Below, in pieces: positions 1-11,275 of a stretch of 64,000 bases of DNA (positions are counted from its first letter, which is position 1; each line of letters begins with the position of its first letter). Position numbers and translations under genes: made by a program. The notes beneath the pieces were generated by a model, which was not told where the DNA came from, searched no databases, and saw only the letters and a program-made list of their open reading frames with translations. The stretch comes from Daphnia pulex. Its lineage: Eukaryota > Arthropoda > Branchiopoda > Diplostraca > Daphniidae. The DNA lies in the NCBI RefSeq assembly GCF_021134715.1, contig NC_060022.1, positions 4,841,001 to 4,905,000 on the forward strand. The letters run 5' to 3'.

Positions 1-866
1 GCTGGTTGCTGCATACCTTGAATTGCAGTTAATTTAAAGCTCCGGTAATTTATTGATGACATTTCCCTAGTAGAAGCGTAAAATAATAGTACACAGCATT
101 TGAAATAATGAACAACACCTTTACCCTTTAGCTAGTCTACAGGGCGCATGCAGGGCGCAACTGGGCGCATGTTTCAAAGCAGACAGACGAATTTTAAAGG
201 GTAACGCCCAAAGTTCTTTAGAGATGGCGCAGGCTTTTTAAGCGTGTCCTATCTATACTATCTCTGTTTTCGGGTGTAGGCGTTCGATTAGTCGATACTT
301 TGCGAGTATATCGATTGATGTTGCTGTTCTACACTTTCAGTTATTCAGTTCCTTAGGCGTTTCTGTTCAAGATTTGTTGTTTTAATCACGCTTAAAAAAA
401 GACTGCCGAAATGATGCATCGTGCCCATCGTGACCAATCGAGTTGAAGGCCTTGAAGCCTGTCTTTCTCCTTGCGGGTGCGTGTCGTGAGTAAGCAAACG
501 GCAAGGGAAGCTACGACTAGCTCTCGTCGTCGAAGCGTCGCCTCCATCTTGCTTTCTGTATGTGCCTATGTGTGTGTGATGTTGTTGGTGGGAGGAGCCT
601 TTAACGAAAGCTTGAGCTAGCGCCATATCGTTGTCGTAGCGCGCGTGAGAGGAGCCACAGGCTGATATACGTAACGAAAAGTTGAATACAGACGCATTCA
701 GTGACGCGAAAGCCTCCATTTTGACTTGGCTGTGTATGCGTTTACGTGTCAGTCCCGCGTCCGCGTCGGAACGGCTGTCCAGGGTTGGTCCCCTCCCGAC
801 CACCACCCTCTGTAACCACCCCCCTGTGACGTCGTCGCCATCTCTTAATAACTCTCTCTCACCTCG
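1..866 (+). promoter_or_regulatory. Upstream region and probable non-coding first exon of the CREB-like gene
   Basis: No convincing protein gene is visible here. A strong splice donor (CTCGG followed by GTAAGT at 867) suggests that the stretch ending at 866 is a non-coding first exon, joined to the acceptor at 2326-2327 just before the CREB start codon. A CRE-like TGACGTCG lies at 826-833. Initiator-like TCAGT motifs occur near 347 and 697, but the transcription start cannot be fixed from sequence alone. Long open frames on both strands here have no recognisable domain. Confidence 0.4.
826..833 (+). promoter_or_regulatory. CRE-like element TGACGTCG
   Basis: This is a seven-of-eight match to the CREB-binding palindrome TGACGTCA, close upstream of the presumed first splice donor of the CREB-like gene. 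It fits autoregulation together with the elements at 1825 and 1836. Confidence 0.4.
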
Positions 867-1824
867 GGTAAGTTTGTTATAACAAACAGCAGTAATATAG
901 AAATATTTCCGAAAACTAGTTCTACTCTCTGCTTTTGCCTAATATGGATTCTAGCAATAGGACTGGTGGTGGTAGGCCACTTTCATTCGTCTATATTATA
1001 CCTTGCCAGCTACCACCACTGTTCACTATATAGGCGATTGATTTTTTCTTTTCAACCTAAGCCAACCCACACACACACACACACACCGACATTGTGCGGG
1101 AGTTATTTCTAGTTTTGCCCGTCTCGTTTCAATAGCATTTGACTACATGAAAAGTCATTTTTTTGCATTTGGCACGAAAATGTTTTCGTATCGAATGTTT
1201 GCTCCCGTTTAACATTGTGCAAACAATCACGAGAGAGAGAGAGTGCAACCGAGGCGCCACTACAACAAGAAACACAGTTTGTGTAGTCTGCTGGGTGTTG
1301 TGTGTGTATGTGTGTGTGTTGATGACGAACTTGTCTTCATTTCATTCTACCAACGTTCTCAGCTGTGAATTACGACCCAAGAATTTTTTTTTTCTTTTTC
1401 CTTCTATCCAATGTGCAATCCCTTTGTTTTCACGTCAGACATTTTCACACGATTCCACCGGGTAATCGGGAAAACACACGATGACGATATTTTGTATAGA
1501 TTCACTTTTCGTTTTAAAATTGAAGGCGGTCAAATGTTGAGTCAGACGTGGAAAGAAATTTTATCCAATTCGTTCCAGTCTGAAAGAGATAAATAATTTG
1601 TTGGCCACAAACGAAACAAAAGTAGAAACAAAATAAAAAAAAAAAAATAAATCCGGCTCTGTTATTCTCGCTTTTTGTGGTTTTAAACAAAATAAACTTT
1701 TTAGTTTAGCTTATCCTTAAAAAAAAGAAAAAAGGCTGTAGGGAGAGAGAGGAGAGAAAGAGGCGGCGAGGTGGTTGGTACGAGTAATGAATAATACGGT
1801 GGGAGGGTTGTGTGCGTCAGCAGA

Positions 1825-1842
1825 TGACGTCAGCGTGACGTA
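1825..1842 (+). promoter_or_regulatory. Perfect CRE palindrome plus adjacent CRE-like site upstream of the CREB gene
   Basis: TGACGTCA occurs at 1825-1832 and is followed 3 bases later by TGACGTAG (1836-1842 and the next base). The first is the exact palindrome bound by CREB dimers. The pair sits about 510 bp upstream of the CREB start codon, either in the first intron or in a second promoter whose start could be the TCAGT motif near 1999. Vertebrate CREB promoters also carry CREs that mediate autoregulation, so feedback control is a reasonable inference. Confidence 0.55.
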
Positions 1843-2353
1843 GGTATAACAGTTTCCGGCTTCTCTCTAGCGCCTTTTTTTCTCTCTCCACTCCTGCTGC
1901 ATAGTCCCGCGATCGTGCGGTCGGTCCAGGCGGTCGTGCAACAACAGTTGTAATACACCAGCCAGTCGGCTTTACTGCGCCTTTCACCTTCACCAGCATC
2001 AGTTGGCCAAACGCTCACTTGTCCACCCTTTTTTTTTTATTACTCATTTCGGTAGTAGTGAAAAATAAGGAGAGAGAAACTGTTTTTTTCTCTGATTGTG
2101 TCTGTCTCTGCCATCTTTTGTCGTGTTTTCCCAGCGAACCTTTTAAAACAAAAACAAAAAGTGCTAAGGTCCGTCGGCAAAAATGTTTCCAAGGTGCGTC
2201 CCCCCTACTATATTTTGACCGGCAATCGTGTGTGTGTGTGTTTGTATGGAGATGTGACGTGTCAACATCATCATTTGCATCTGGTTTTTCTTGCGGTTTT
2301 CTTATCGTTTCTTGTGTGTTGTTACAGATCAGCAGGTCTTGAGTTGAGGTATC

Positions 2354-4331
2354 ATGGACTTGGTGGATGCCAATGACGGATCAGGCGAGAGTGATCCTCA
2401 CAACTCCGGTGCAGCAGAAAGTTCATCCCTGAACGGTGGAAGAAGTAGCGGCGGAGGCAATATTGGCGGCTCCAATCCCAGTCATTCCCAATCCTCGTCC
2501 GCCATCAGTATTGTTCACGTTTCTGTACCGCAAGCTCAAGTAAGTTACTATACATTGGTCATTACCCTGGGCGTCCTATCGGCGTGTTTGTTTCATGCTA
2601 TCTTTCAAATTTGGGATGCTTATCTTTTATTTCCTTCATTTCAAGGTGCAATCGGTGATACAGCCAACGTCCGTCATTCAGAGTACGCCTAGTCTACAAG
2701 CCACCTCCCTACCAAAAGGCAACATCATTTTAGTTAGCAAGCCAAATTCCGTCATACACACAACCGGCGGTGGCGGAGGCTCCATCCAGACATTACAAGT
2801 AGTCCTAAAAATAACTTTTACTCTGTTGGGAGGCGGGGAGTTCCTCTTACTAATGGTTGTTATTGCTTCTTCACAGGTGATTGATAACAGCGGCTTGCAC
2901 GAAGACGAAAACACCAAAAAAAGGCGCGAAATCCTGGCACGCCGGCCGTCTTACAGAAAAATTCTCAACGAGTTGGGAGGTTGCGAGATTTCCGGCAAGT
3001 TTATCTCCTCGGGACTTCCTTTTCCCTTGTTCTCTTTTTTTCCTTTTTTGTTTTAGTTTTTTATTCTTTTTTTTTATTGTGTAGTGCATTTGTTTCCCTC
3101 CGTCGATTCTAAACGCATCATTTATTTCTCTCTTTTTCATTGTAGAAGATAAAGGAGACTCGCCGGGAATCGATTCAGATAGTAGCAGTTCGTCTCCCGC
3201 GCCCCCTTCTAGCCATAATCAAAGAACGGCCTCGTCGGTCGCTATCTCTGGCACGCATTATCAGACTACTGCAGGTTTAATCAAAGGTATTATTAGACCC
3301 AGAATCTTGGCTCTCTTGCCTTTTCTTTCTTTTCTTTGTTGTTGTTGTTTTGTTTTCTATTTCTCTTTCTTTTCAAACGAACCCATTTGGTATATTTCCA
3401 CAATTTTCACGCAATCTTCACTATGACATTCTAGTCCTACCTGGTGGAACCATCCAACTGGCTACACCAGCCGGCAATACTAGCCAGGGTTTGGGCGATG
3501 GTGGTGGTCAAACACTATCCACCCTCACTATGACAAATACGCCAGGAGGAGGTGCTATTGTCCAGTACGCTCAGGGTCAGGACGGCCAATTTTTTGTGCC
3601 AGGTTGGTTGTGGAAAAACATAAAAGAATCAAGTCACCCATCCATCCATCTTCTATCCTATCCACAGTATATATGTCGTCCCATCTAACCTTATCTCTGT
3701 CGTCTGATAGCACCCTTACCCTTTCTGGCCACGTATCAACATTTCACGTTTTTTATTTATTTATTTATATTTTTTGTATTGTCGTTTTTAGTTTGCGTCA
3801 CCGGTGACCTGCAAGCATACGCTTTACGTCCCGTCACGACCACAGCCGGCCTTAATTCGACGGGCGTCGTAGTCGGCAGTGGCACCGGACAAAGCTTACA
3901 GGTACGACCAGCTGTTATTATTTTGTTGCAATTATTTTCGTGACTCATCACGATCATTTTATTCTGATAGAATTCCAAACTTTTGGCGGAAGAAGCGTCC
4001 CGAAATCACGAACTACGTATGAAGGGAAAGTGAGTAACGTGATTATTATTATTATTAAAACTAAATAGAGACCGTTGCTAATTTCTAATTTGTCTGATGT
4101 TGCAGTAGCGGAAATCACAGCGACGAATGGGACCCGTCGGAGCCATCGCTACAAAAGCGAGAGCTGCGACTGTTAAAGAACCGAGAAGCGGCTCGAGAGT
4201 GTCGCCGGAAGAAGAAGGAATACATCAAATGTCTGGAGAATCGAGTAGCTGTACTCGAGAACCAGAACAAGGCCTTGATAGAGGAGCTCAAGTCGCTCAA
4301 GGAACTCTACTGCAGTCAGAAAACAGACTGA
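2354..4331 (+). CDS. CrebB: CREB/ATF1/CREM-family bZIP transcription factor
   Basis: Nuclear cAMP-responsive transcription factor that binds CRE sites as a dimer and recruits CBP when phosphorylated. Coding exons: 2354-2539, 2646-2798, 2877-2994, 3146-3286, 3435-3602, 3792-3901, 3971-4029 and 4106-4331, giving 386 residues. Ser/Gly-rich and glutamine-containing activation segments come first. The kinase-inducible domain around residues 128-145 contains RRPSYRKILNEL, with predicted phospho-acceptor Ser138 equivalent to mammalian Ser133. The C-terminal bZIP (about 329-381) has a basic region (KNREAARECRRKKKEYIKCL) and a leucine zipper ending just before the stop, as in CREB. The first coding exon follows an acceptor at 2326-2327 and its ATG has a good context. 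Intron 3 (2995-3145) must use a GC donor, because the nearby GT donor leads to an immediate stop. Identity is clear; only the untranslated first exon is uncertain. Confidence 0.95.
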
Positions 4332-5698
4332 ACATTTGTGGAACGGTGTGTGCTTTTAGGCCACCAATGATTTGAAAACTACCAAGCGCGCTTCACCTTT
4401 AATTCCCACATCCTCTTTTTTAAAACATCGTCATTTTTCCATGTTGAAAATCCCTTTTTTTCTCTGTCAGAAATCCTTTCTTCTATCATCACCTCAGTTT
4501 ATTTCTCTTCTCTCTTTCTGTCCTCTGACTGCTGGAACACTTGGCTCCAGTTTCCGACCTTTGAAATCACTGGTAATTTAACCCTAATTTTTTTTCTCGC
4601 GCAGTTTTCATATTTGTTTTAACTTTGGTTTACTCCACTGGAAGAAAAACAAAATTCAGAAGGAAAGAAGAAGAAAAAAAACGCTCGCCCAGTGTGGGAT
4701 TAGGCGAGTTGGTGAATTTTTTTTCCCGCTCTTTCTAATATTTGTACATCAATCATCTATGTTAAAAACTTTTTGGATATAAGATTTGTTTTCCTCTCTA
4801 ATTCATTTATCGTAGAAACAGTAACAGGAAAGCAAGGCGCGGGTTTATTTGGCTGTGGCGGTTCACGGTACACACAAGCTTACATTTCTGGCACTTTTGT
4901 CTACGTTTGTGGGGGGGATTATTTGTGAAGTGAGTTAATGAATTGTACATATAAAGAAATTATATCAGTAATAGATTTTGCCAAGGCGAGTTTAACAGGA
5001 GAAAAAAAACGTCGATCTTAATCCACATGATTGGGTGTATCATGTTATCGTAGACTGTGCTGTTTTTGACGCCATTTTGTACGACTTTTATCGTTAGATT
5101 TTCCCCCCCTTCCCAGCAAATTTCCCTTCAATTCAAACCAACATCTCTTTCCTACTTTTCTTTCCTTTCCTCTTCAGACTGCCTTACGATGACTGATAAG
5201 AAGAATATTTAATCGCCATGTTTTTCACCAGCCCGTTGCCATCTCAGTCTACCACCATTTCGACACGTAACTTGATCCTCATTCAGAGCCCATGCTTGTT
5301 TATGCCCCTCGACTTGTACGTGTCGTCCCATTTTCACTGGCTCCTCCTCTTTCTTTCCTTGTTCCTCTGCAGCATGTAATACGATTTCAACTGAATCTTT
5401 TGTAATTTTCCACCTGTGGTTTTTGTACACACAGTATGCCTTACACGGCATTACAATACACTTTTTGGTGTAGAATGAAGACCGTTAATTGAGTCTCTAC
5501 CATCAAGACCCATCCCACTTTAGGAACGACAGTGGCGGTTTTATTTTGCTTGGTAAGCGATAAATCATGTTACATTTGTAATGAAATTTTTTTTTCAGAT
5601 AGATTACAGGCTACAGGATACATAGAACCGCTCAAAACAGAAACCATCGTGTGTCTTAGAGGTATTAACTTCACGAAATGATTTTTCTGGACTTTAAA
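4332..5698. other. CREB 3' UTR and convergent intergenic DNA
   Basis: This stretch lies between the stop codon of the CREB-like gene and the stop codon of the opposing C1q gene. It is T-rich with no recognisable coding exon. I saw no clear canonical polyadenylation signal close to the CREB stop, so the 3' UTR may be long. Confidence 0.5.
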
Positions 5699-7542
5699 TT
5701 AAAAGAAGCTTTCTTCAATTAGGAAGCCAACAAAGTTCATGAAGTGTTGATTATTATCATGAATTGTGCCTGCCGCTAGAAACAGTCTAATTTGATCGCC
5801 CGTATGAAGTTGCAAAACAGATTGGAGCGAAAAAGTTAGGTATAAATTCGTGCTTAAACTCGTCCCAACGACTTCACCATTCAACTGTAACCGAACATAT
5901 GTGTATGTATCAACAGAATTACTGATACCCGACAAAGCAAAAAAATATTTTCCTGATCTTGGAGCTACGAATGTTCCTGTCGCAGTGTTCATGGCATTGC
6001 CCAGGTTTAGCTTGGTGACTTCAAATGGGACAACACTGTTGGCTGTTAAGTAGTCGGTGTTTCTTTGCACGTAGAAAAACACAGGTGACGATTTCACATC
6101 AGTAAACCCTATCCACGTTTGAAAACCTAGATGCGAAATTAACAAGTAATGATTGAGTTTCATTTAGATAAGGGAGAACCACCAACCTTGGGATGTGGGT
6201 AGTTTACTAAAGTCACAGTAAACTGTCTCCACTTGAGAAACACCTCTGATCAAATAAAGGCCGCTGAGTACATGGCCGATCTGCCACAATTCCGTGCACG
6301 AAGTGGGCATTCCGTTAACGACTCTCTGACCGGAGCATTTTAACTTTCCCAGCGTATGAATTCCACTTGACGCTTCCGGGGACGTTCTTCCGAAATTCAA
6401 CCGCGAAACTGGAAGATCTTCTTTCTTAGTTATTTCACCTTTATGCAGTGGGTAAGTGGTAGAACTTATTTCAATTAACTTATTTCAATTATCAAATACA
6501 TTTTTTCCGGCTGAATATGTATACCGCTGTCGGATAAGTTGCTGGGTGCGTAGGAATCGCAATTGCATTTGACGTTAGAGTCGACGCAAGAATTTTCAAT
6601 GCCGCACTGGCACGTATGAGTAGCATTGTTATTTCCCGACCAGTAGTATTGCGCTTGTCCGTTTTTGTCATTCCACCAGGAATAAGCGATCTCGTTAAAT
6701 TCAAGTGGAGCCGAAAAACACTCATACTAATAGTCATAATCCAAATCGTTAAAAAACAAGCTATTATAGAATTTGTGATGACTCGGGAATAATACCTTGA
6801 TTGATTGTCGACATTCATCCGAAAGTTCGATAAGCGCAGATATTTGTCTTGACGAAGCTTCGTATGCAATTGATCTCGTGTAACATCCAGGGTCCAAGCA
6901 GTGCCCAACATTTATTGCCGACTCACTGTTATGCCCAATAAATGTAATTCCTGAAAACAACGAATGATTTAAAAGGAAAATTATTGCACATCACCTGTAA
7001 TTATTTCATTCATTCAAAAAATTCGAATACCTGACGACATATCACAGGTGACTTGGATTGGATCTTCTCCCACACCCTGGCCGTCTGGGTCGATCCAGTA
7101 AACGCCGGATGTCAACGAGGGATTAGCCAAACGGGCTTCGTGACAAGTCCTTGGTAATCCACTTTTGGTTTCGAGTCCCACCTTCGCTCCATTGTTTAAA
7201 ACTACTTGCTTGTCAAGCTCTTCTCGACCAAAGTGGGATTTACACGACGCCAAAAGTAAGTCTTGTTCTTGAACCTTTAGCTTAAGTTGCTGCACTTCTT
7301 CACTCAGACGACCAAATTGGACTTTGACAAAATTTTCAAATTGGTCCTTGAGAGTTTCCTTTAGTGTAATTCTTTGGATATTTTATTATGAAAACTTTAA
7401 TTATAATATTCAAGCTTACGTAATCATTCCGGAGAACTTTGTTGTCTTCAGCCGACAAGTGGTTTTTCTGACCGCCTGCTACACCTAATGCAATTACGAA
7501 AATCAGAAAGAAAGTCGTGGCGTAATGGGATGATACAGCCAT
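5699..7542 (-). CDS. Secreted fibrinogen/contactin-associated-like module protein with C-terminal C1q domain
   Basis: Probable extracellular recognition protein. Exons on the minus strand: 7542-7420, 7358-7031, 6950-6796, 6726-6525, 6438-6187 and 6126-5699, giving 495 residues. The first exon encodes a signal peptide (TTFFLIFVIALGVAGG). A heptad-rich segment follows (ETLKDQFENFVKVQ, then VQQLKLKVQEQDLLL). Next comes a cysteine-rich module resembling the fibrinogen-like part of neurexin IV/CASPR proteins: SGVYWIDPDG, VTCDM, then CQCG and CNCD cysteine motifs and the phrase LPVSRLNFG. A second short motif (SCTELWQIGH, SGLY, VYCDF) precedes the C1q domain, which fills roughly the last 125 residues (FVAPRSGKYFFALSG and FVGFLIEESFF). 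C1q trimers usually bind surface ligands. Such proteins are numerous in aquatic invertebrates and often immune-linked, but the ligand here is unknown. All splice phases agree. Confidence 0.85.
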
Positions 7543-7604
7543 TCTATGTTAACGCAGAAAGCGAATAAGTATTGTGTGACAGTGACACCAACAATGCAAG
7601 CCAG

Positions 7605-7611
7605 TTATATA
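7605..7611 (-). promoter_or_regulatory. TATA box of the C1q-domain gene
   Basis: TATATAA on the minus strand lies about 63 bp upstream of the start codon at 7542. That spacing leaves room for a short 5' UTR of about 30-35 bases. Confidence 0.5.
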
Positions 7612-7749
7612 CAGGCTTCGCGATGTATATTGGACATTGAACCAAATCATTCGATTGACATTATATTTCCAAATTTTTCCGTGTTCCGATAATAATTCTT
7701 GTACGAGCGGGAAATCCCATTCGAGATACGAAATAAGAGAAAACAAATA

Positions 7750-8700
7750 TGTTTTTCTTTGCTGTTTGTTTATGCCTTTGTCCTTTGTAATGTGGATTTA
7801 AGAAGAGTTGATTTATCCGCTTTAGATAAAGGAAGTTGTTCCCGTCCCGAAAATGTTTATCAAAATAATTGAATATTAAATTAAATCAAGTCGCCAGGGC
7901 TATAGTACCCTTGAAATCGCTAAAAAATATAGCTAACCATTTGGTCAAACGGTTAGGTTTCAAATTACATTTTAAAAGTGTATTGTACTCCTTCCGGCTA
8001 ATCATTTCACGGTTAACCATAATTTTATTTATTTTCTTTTAATTTAGAAAAGTAATGCGAGTTTTTATTATTGCATTCAGCAACTTGACAAGGGAGCAAT
8101 TCAATTCGAACTGGTTAGACTATGGTTTCCATTTCGTTCCGCCAGTTCCCGTCCAGCAGCAACATCCAGCAGCCGGAATACGGAATTCCTTTTTTTTTCA
8201 CGAATAACCCTTGTGCCATCTGTCGGACATCATAATTTTAGCCACCTAGCGACATGCAGTGAAGGCGGTATTGCTTTCTGATTGCTCAACTGCTACATCT
8301 CTCATCAAGTCATCATCGATCATCGACTATTTTTATTTTGGTATATAAACGAAAACGAAAAATAAGTCTTCAGATACAAATTAATATCGAGGATATGACA
8401 ATGATGTATAAATAAATACAGTAAATATTTTGAAAAAAAAATTTTGAATATTACAAATCGCTTAAAATATAGCTAAGCTAACCATTTGCGACCATTGGTA
8501 CGCGCCTTCGTCAGAGACGGGAGATAAAAGAGGATATTTTCTTATCTAATCATTGTGTGGTTATAGCCAGCTGTCTACTAATATGTTTTGAAAAATGTTG
8601 GTTTATATGACACATTGTTAAATAACTCTAATGAAACCAAAGTTATTCTGATTTCACACTACAAAAGATGATAAAACACTCGGCAAACGTGCTTGCTTAC
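7750..8700. repeat. AT-rich intergenic DNA with a short imperfect direct repeat
   Basis: This lies between the divergently arranged C1q and RING genes. A 30-34 bp motif beginning AAATCGCT and ending AACCATTTG occurs at about 7914-7943 and again at about 8455-8488. The second copy has an extra GCTAA. No coding exon was seen. Confidence 0.45.
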
Positions 8701-8721
8701 AGATGCCGCTGAACGTGCGGC

Positions 8722-8729
8722 TATATATA
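8722..8729 (+). promoter_or_regulatory. TATA box of the RING-finger gene
   Basis: TATATATA lies about 50 bp upstream of the ATG pair at 8778/8781. This spacing argues that translation starts there and not at the in-frame ATG at 8703, which lies upstream of the TATA box. Confidence 0.5.
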
Positions 8730-8777
8730 TACCAACGACGACGTCCGTTTCGTTGTTGGTATAACTATATTGGACGC

Positions 8778-9410
8778 ATGATGGCTAATAACGATACATC
8801 TATCACCGCAACCGGTTTCAGCCAGGCTCTCAATTACGACGACGGCCAATGCGCCATATGTCTGGGACCTCATGCGGATAAATCTCAGTTGCAGTGCGGC
8901 CACTTCTTTTGTTATCATTGTCTCAACGAGTGGCGTAAAATCAAGTTGGAGTGCCCCACTTGCAAACGACCCTTCACTTCCATCTTGCACAATATTGGAT
9001 CAACGGACGGCCAACAGATTCACACGCCCGACCCGTCTCTCCTCGGTCTGGCTAGCCATCACATGCGAACGTTCGCGCAAACGTTGAGCGATCCCGAATT
9101 CCGCCGCGGACTAACCCGACCAGACATAATCCGTCTAGTTGACGATTTCCGCCATGTACTCAACGATGCTCAAGTTATCGAAGCATTCGACGACCCCGCC
9201 TTTCGTACCCAGTTGAACGATCCCGAATTCGGTCGGACGTTCGACGACCCAGAAGTGAACCGCTTGCTGGGCATCCCCGAATTTCGTTGTGCCATGTACG
9301 AGACGGCTGGCGAGGTTTTGGACGACCAACAGTTTCTTTCCATTTTGAGCTCCCCTGATTCACGCCGGTTTTTCTTGGCTGATTTGTCTCTAGTACTCAA
9401 CGGAAGTTAA
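8778..9410 (+). CDS. Intronless RING-finger protein, probable E3 ubiquitin ligase, with DP-repeat tail
   Basis: A 210-residue protein with a C3HC4 RING near its N-terminus: Cys25, Cys28, Cys40, His42, Cys45, Cys48, Cys59 and Cys62 match the zinc-ligand spacing, including the QCGHFFCYHCLNEW core. RING domains recruit E2-ubiquitin, so an E3 ligase role is likely. The C-terminal half repeats a short Asp-Pro motif (SDPEFRRGL, DDPAFRTQL, NDPEFGRTF, DDPEVNRLL, IPEFRCAM). This recalls, but is not clearly, the STI1-type chaperone-binding repeat. The frame continues upstream to 8703, but the TATA box at 8722 favours the start at 8778 (or 8781). No intron is present, unlike most neighbours, so it may be a retrogene. 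Substrate unknown. Confidence 0.8.
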   Translation: MMANNDTSITATGFSQALNYDDGQCAICLGPHADKSQLQCGHFFCYHCLNEWRKIKLECPTCKRPFTSILHNIGSTDGQQIHTPDPSLLGLASHHMRTFAQTLSDPEFRRGLTRPDIIRLVDDFRHVLNDAQVIEAFDDPAFRTQLNDPEFGRTFDDPEVNRLLGIPEFRCAMYETAGEVLDDQQFLSILSSPDSRRFFLADLSLVLNGS

Positions 9411-9550
9411 ACGAACCCCTTTACCGCCCACATGAAACAACACCAAGTATATTAGAGGGAATAGCAGTCAAATGTTTTTAGCGTCCAAGATACCACGACA
9501 AAATTACCCCTTCGATATCATCTCTCCATAAATTACGTGAGCTATTTGAA

Positions 9551-9573
9551 AATAAAAATGTCTTTCCAATAAA
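9551..9573 (+). promoter_or_regulatory. Polyadenylation signals of the RING gene
   Basis: AATAAA occurs at 9551-9556 and 9568-9573, about 140-160 bp after the stop codon and followed by T-rich sequence. Confidence 0.5.
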
Positions 9574-10009
9574 TATTGTCCTTGTTTTAGTCACTTTGTA
9601 TCCAACGCACTAGATTGAATGACGTACTATATATTCTTCTTATAGGGATTAATATGACGTACGCAAAAGCAATCTCGACCACTTCACATTAATCACGATT
9701 AGACGTCAAGTGTGAAGGGAAATCTCACCAGACCATAAAACACTAAATTAATATCAAGTACAGACTACAGATAATGTAATAACATTCAGACACACAATTT
9801 AATTTCTCTCATTTGCAAGGTTATAGTAAGACCGCAACAACTTTAACCTTCGGATAGTTCAAACCTTGCGTGCAAGAAAATATTAGCTTATTCCAACGTC
9901 TACCAATATAATGACATAAATTTAGAGATTCATTCGATGAAATTGAAATTTGAATTTGAAATTTTTGAGGCCTTTGAGGAAGCGCTGGCAATCACACCGC
10001 TTTTATCTT
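9574..10009. other. Intergenic DNA, nothing recognised
   Basis: AT-rich sequence between the RING gene polyadenylation signals and dispersed repeat copy A. I see no coding exon, RNA gene or strong regulatory motif. Confidence 0.4.
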
Positions 10010-11275
10010 TTTTTGCGGTTTGGTTTTAGGGAAGGGGTCGATTTTCTTTGATTTTTTTATTTTGGCGGGATGTGGGAGGCGGGTGGGGGGGGGGGGGGGT
10101 ATGTAATTAGAATATTTGTGTCGTCTGCTTTCTTTTGTTTCAGCACAGTTTCGAAAAAGCAAAAAGAGGTGAAGTTTCAGAAATTTTTTATCATTGAAAA
10201 ATTGAACTCATCACTGGTATGGAAACGTGTACGTGGCTGCAGCAAGAGAAATAGCAGAACAAAATAAAAATTTGGTCGTCATGTCTCCATGCTCTCCACT
10301 CCCTGCTGTTTCTCAGGTAAATAAAAATAAGAATACGAATGAAATGATTTTGGGAGCTAATACAGAAGAGTTAAACCTGTTCCAAATGAGTGAAATGTTG
10401 GTGCCCGACTACATTGACTATTCAACATGCACGTTGTCGATGCATGGCAGAGTTTGTTTGCTCTGTGTAACCTTTAAACCTTTGTGCAGATTTCAGGCCT
10501 GAGCCAGCCATCGTAACCATAAGATGTCCCATATGTTTTAATACTGACCTGACATCACCAGCAATCTCTGCATCATCAATTGGGTAAAGATTTTTGTTAC
10601 TTTTATTAACCTGTTACCTGCCGTAGATTTCAATGGTGCCTGAAACTTGCACAAAAGGACACATAAACCTTAAGTAATCCTGTTAGTCCTGTTATTAACA
10701 ATAAGGGGTTACCACTGTCTTTCTAACTTTTCCTTACTTGTTGTCTTTGCAATATTATTTTCGTAACCCATTTTTTATTTTTTGTTTTCATAAACAGCTT
10801 ATAGCGGTCCTCGTGTACACCACTAACCCATGTGAAGGTGTGTGTATATTCGCGATGACCCCCTTTTCCTATCCTGCCTGGCGTCAACTTTACTGAAGAT
10901 GGAGCACTTGTGGAGGCCTGGCTGTGGATTTCCCAGGCTTAAAGGTAGGACGAATGTTTCTCTATTCTTCCTTTTTTTGACGATTTGGTGGCGATGGTTA
11001 AAAAACGTTACGGAGTACGATTATTCCTGAGATAGGCTTTTGACTGCAAGTTTTCTCTAGCCGTTTGTGTTATCTCAATCATGGTTAATTTGACAACTCG
11101 TTTGTAGAACGTCTTTAGATCAGGCTTGTTTTATACCTCACAAATTTGTCTGCGGGCAAACAATCAAGTTCCAAAAATTGTTTAATTTTAAACACTTCAA
11201 AACGATGTGCAAAGTCTATAAAATTGTACGTCCAAGAGGGACCAGCCGCCACAACGGCACCTCCTCGTTTTATTA
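10010..11275 (+). repeat. Dispersed repeat family, copy A
   Basis: Shares ordered blocks with copies at 13930-15060 and 35480-36580, for example TCGATGCATGGCAG, CCTATCCTGCCTGG-type and TCCCAGGCTTAAAGGTAGGA sequences. Two exon-like blocks are bounded by acceptor-like and donor-like sequences: 10490-10583 (TGTGCAG before, GTAAAG after) and 10798-10944 (AAACAG before, GTAGGA after). A stem-loop spans about 10807-10859. The right end, CCGCCACAACGGCACCTCCT, is close to the end of copy C. A 15-base G run at 10085-10099 lies inside. No frame is conserved between copies, so a non-coding unit or decayed element is likely. Confidence 0.7.

Noticed and set aside
345-806. 153-residue open frame on the minus strand upstream of the CREB gene
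   Set aside because: Composition is not protein-like and no domain is visible. It overlaps the likely untranslated first exon and promoter of the + strand CREB gene.
8703-8777. Upstream in-frame ATG that would extend the RING protein by 25 residues
   Set aside because: It precedes the TATA box at 8722, so it is unlikely to be in the transcript.
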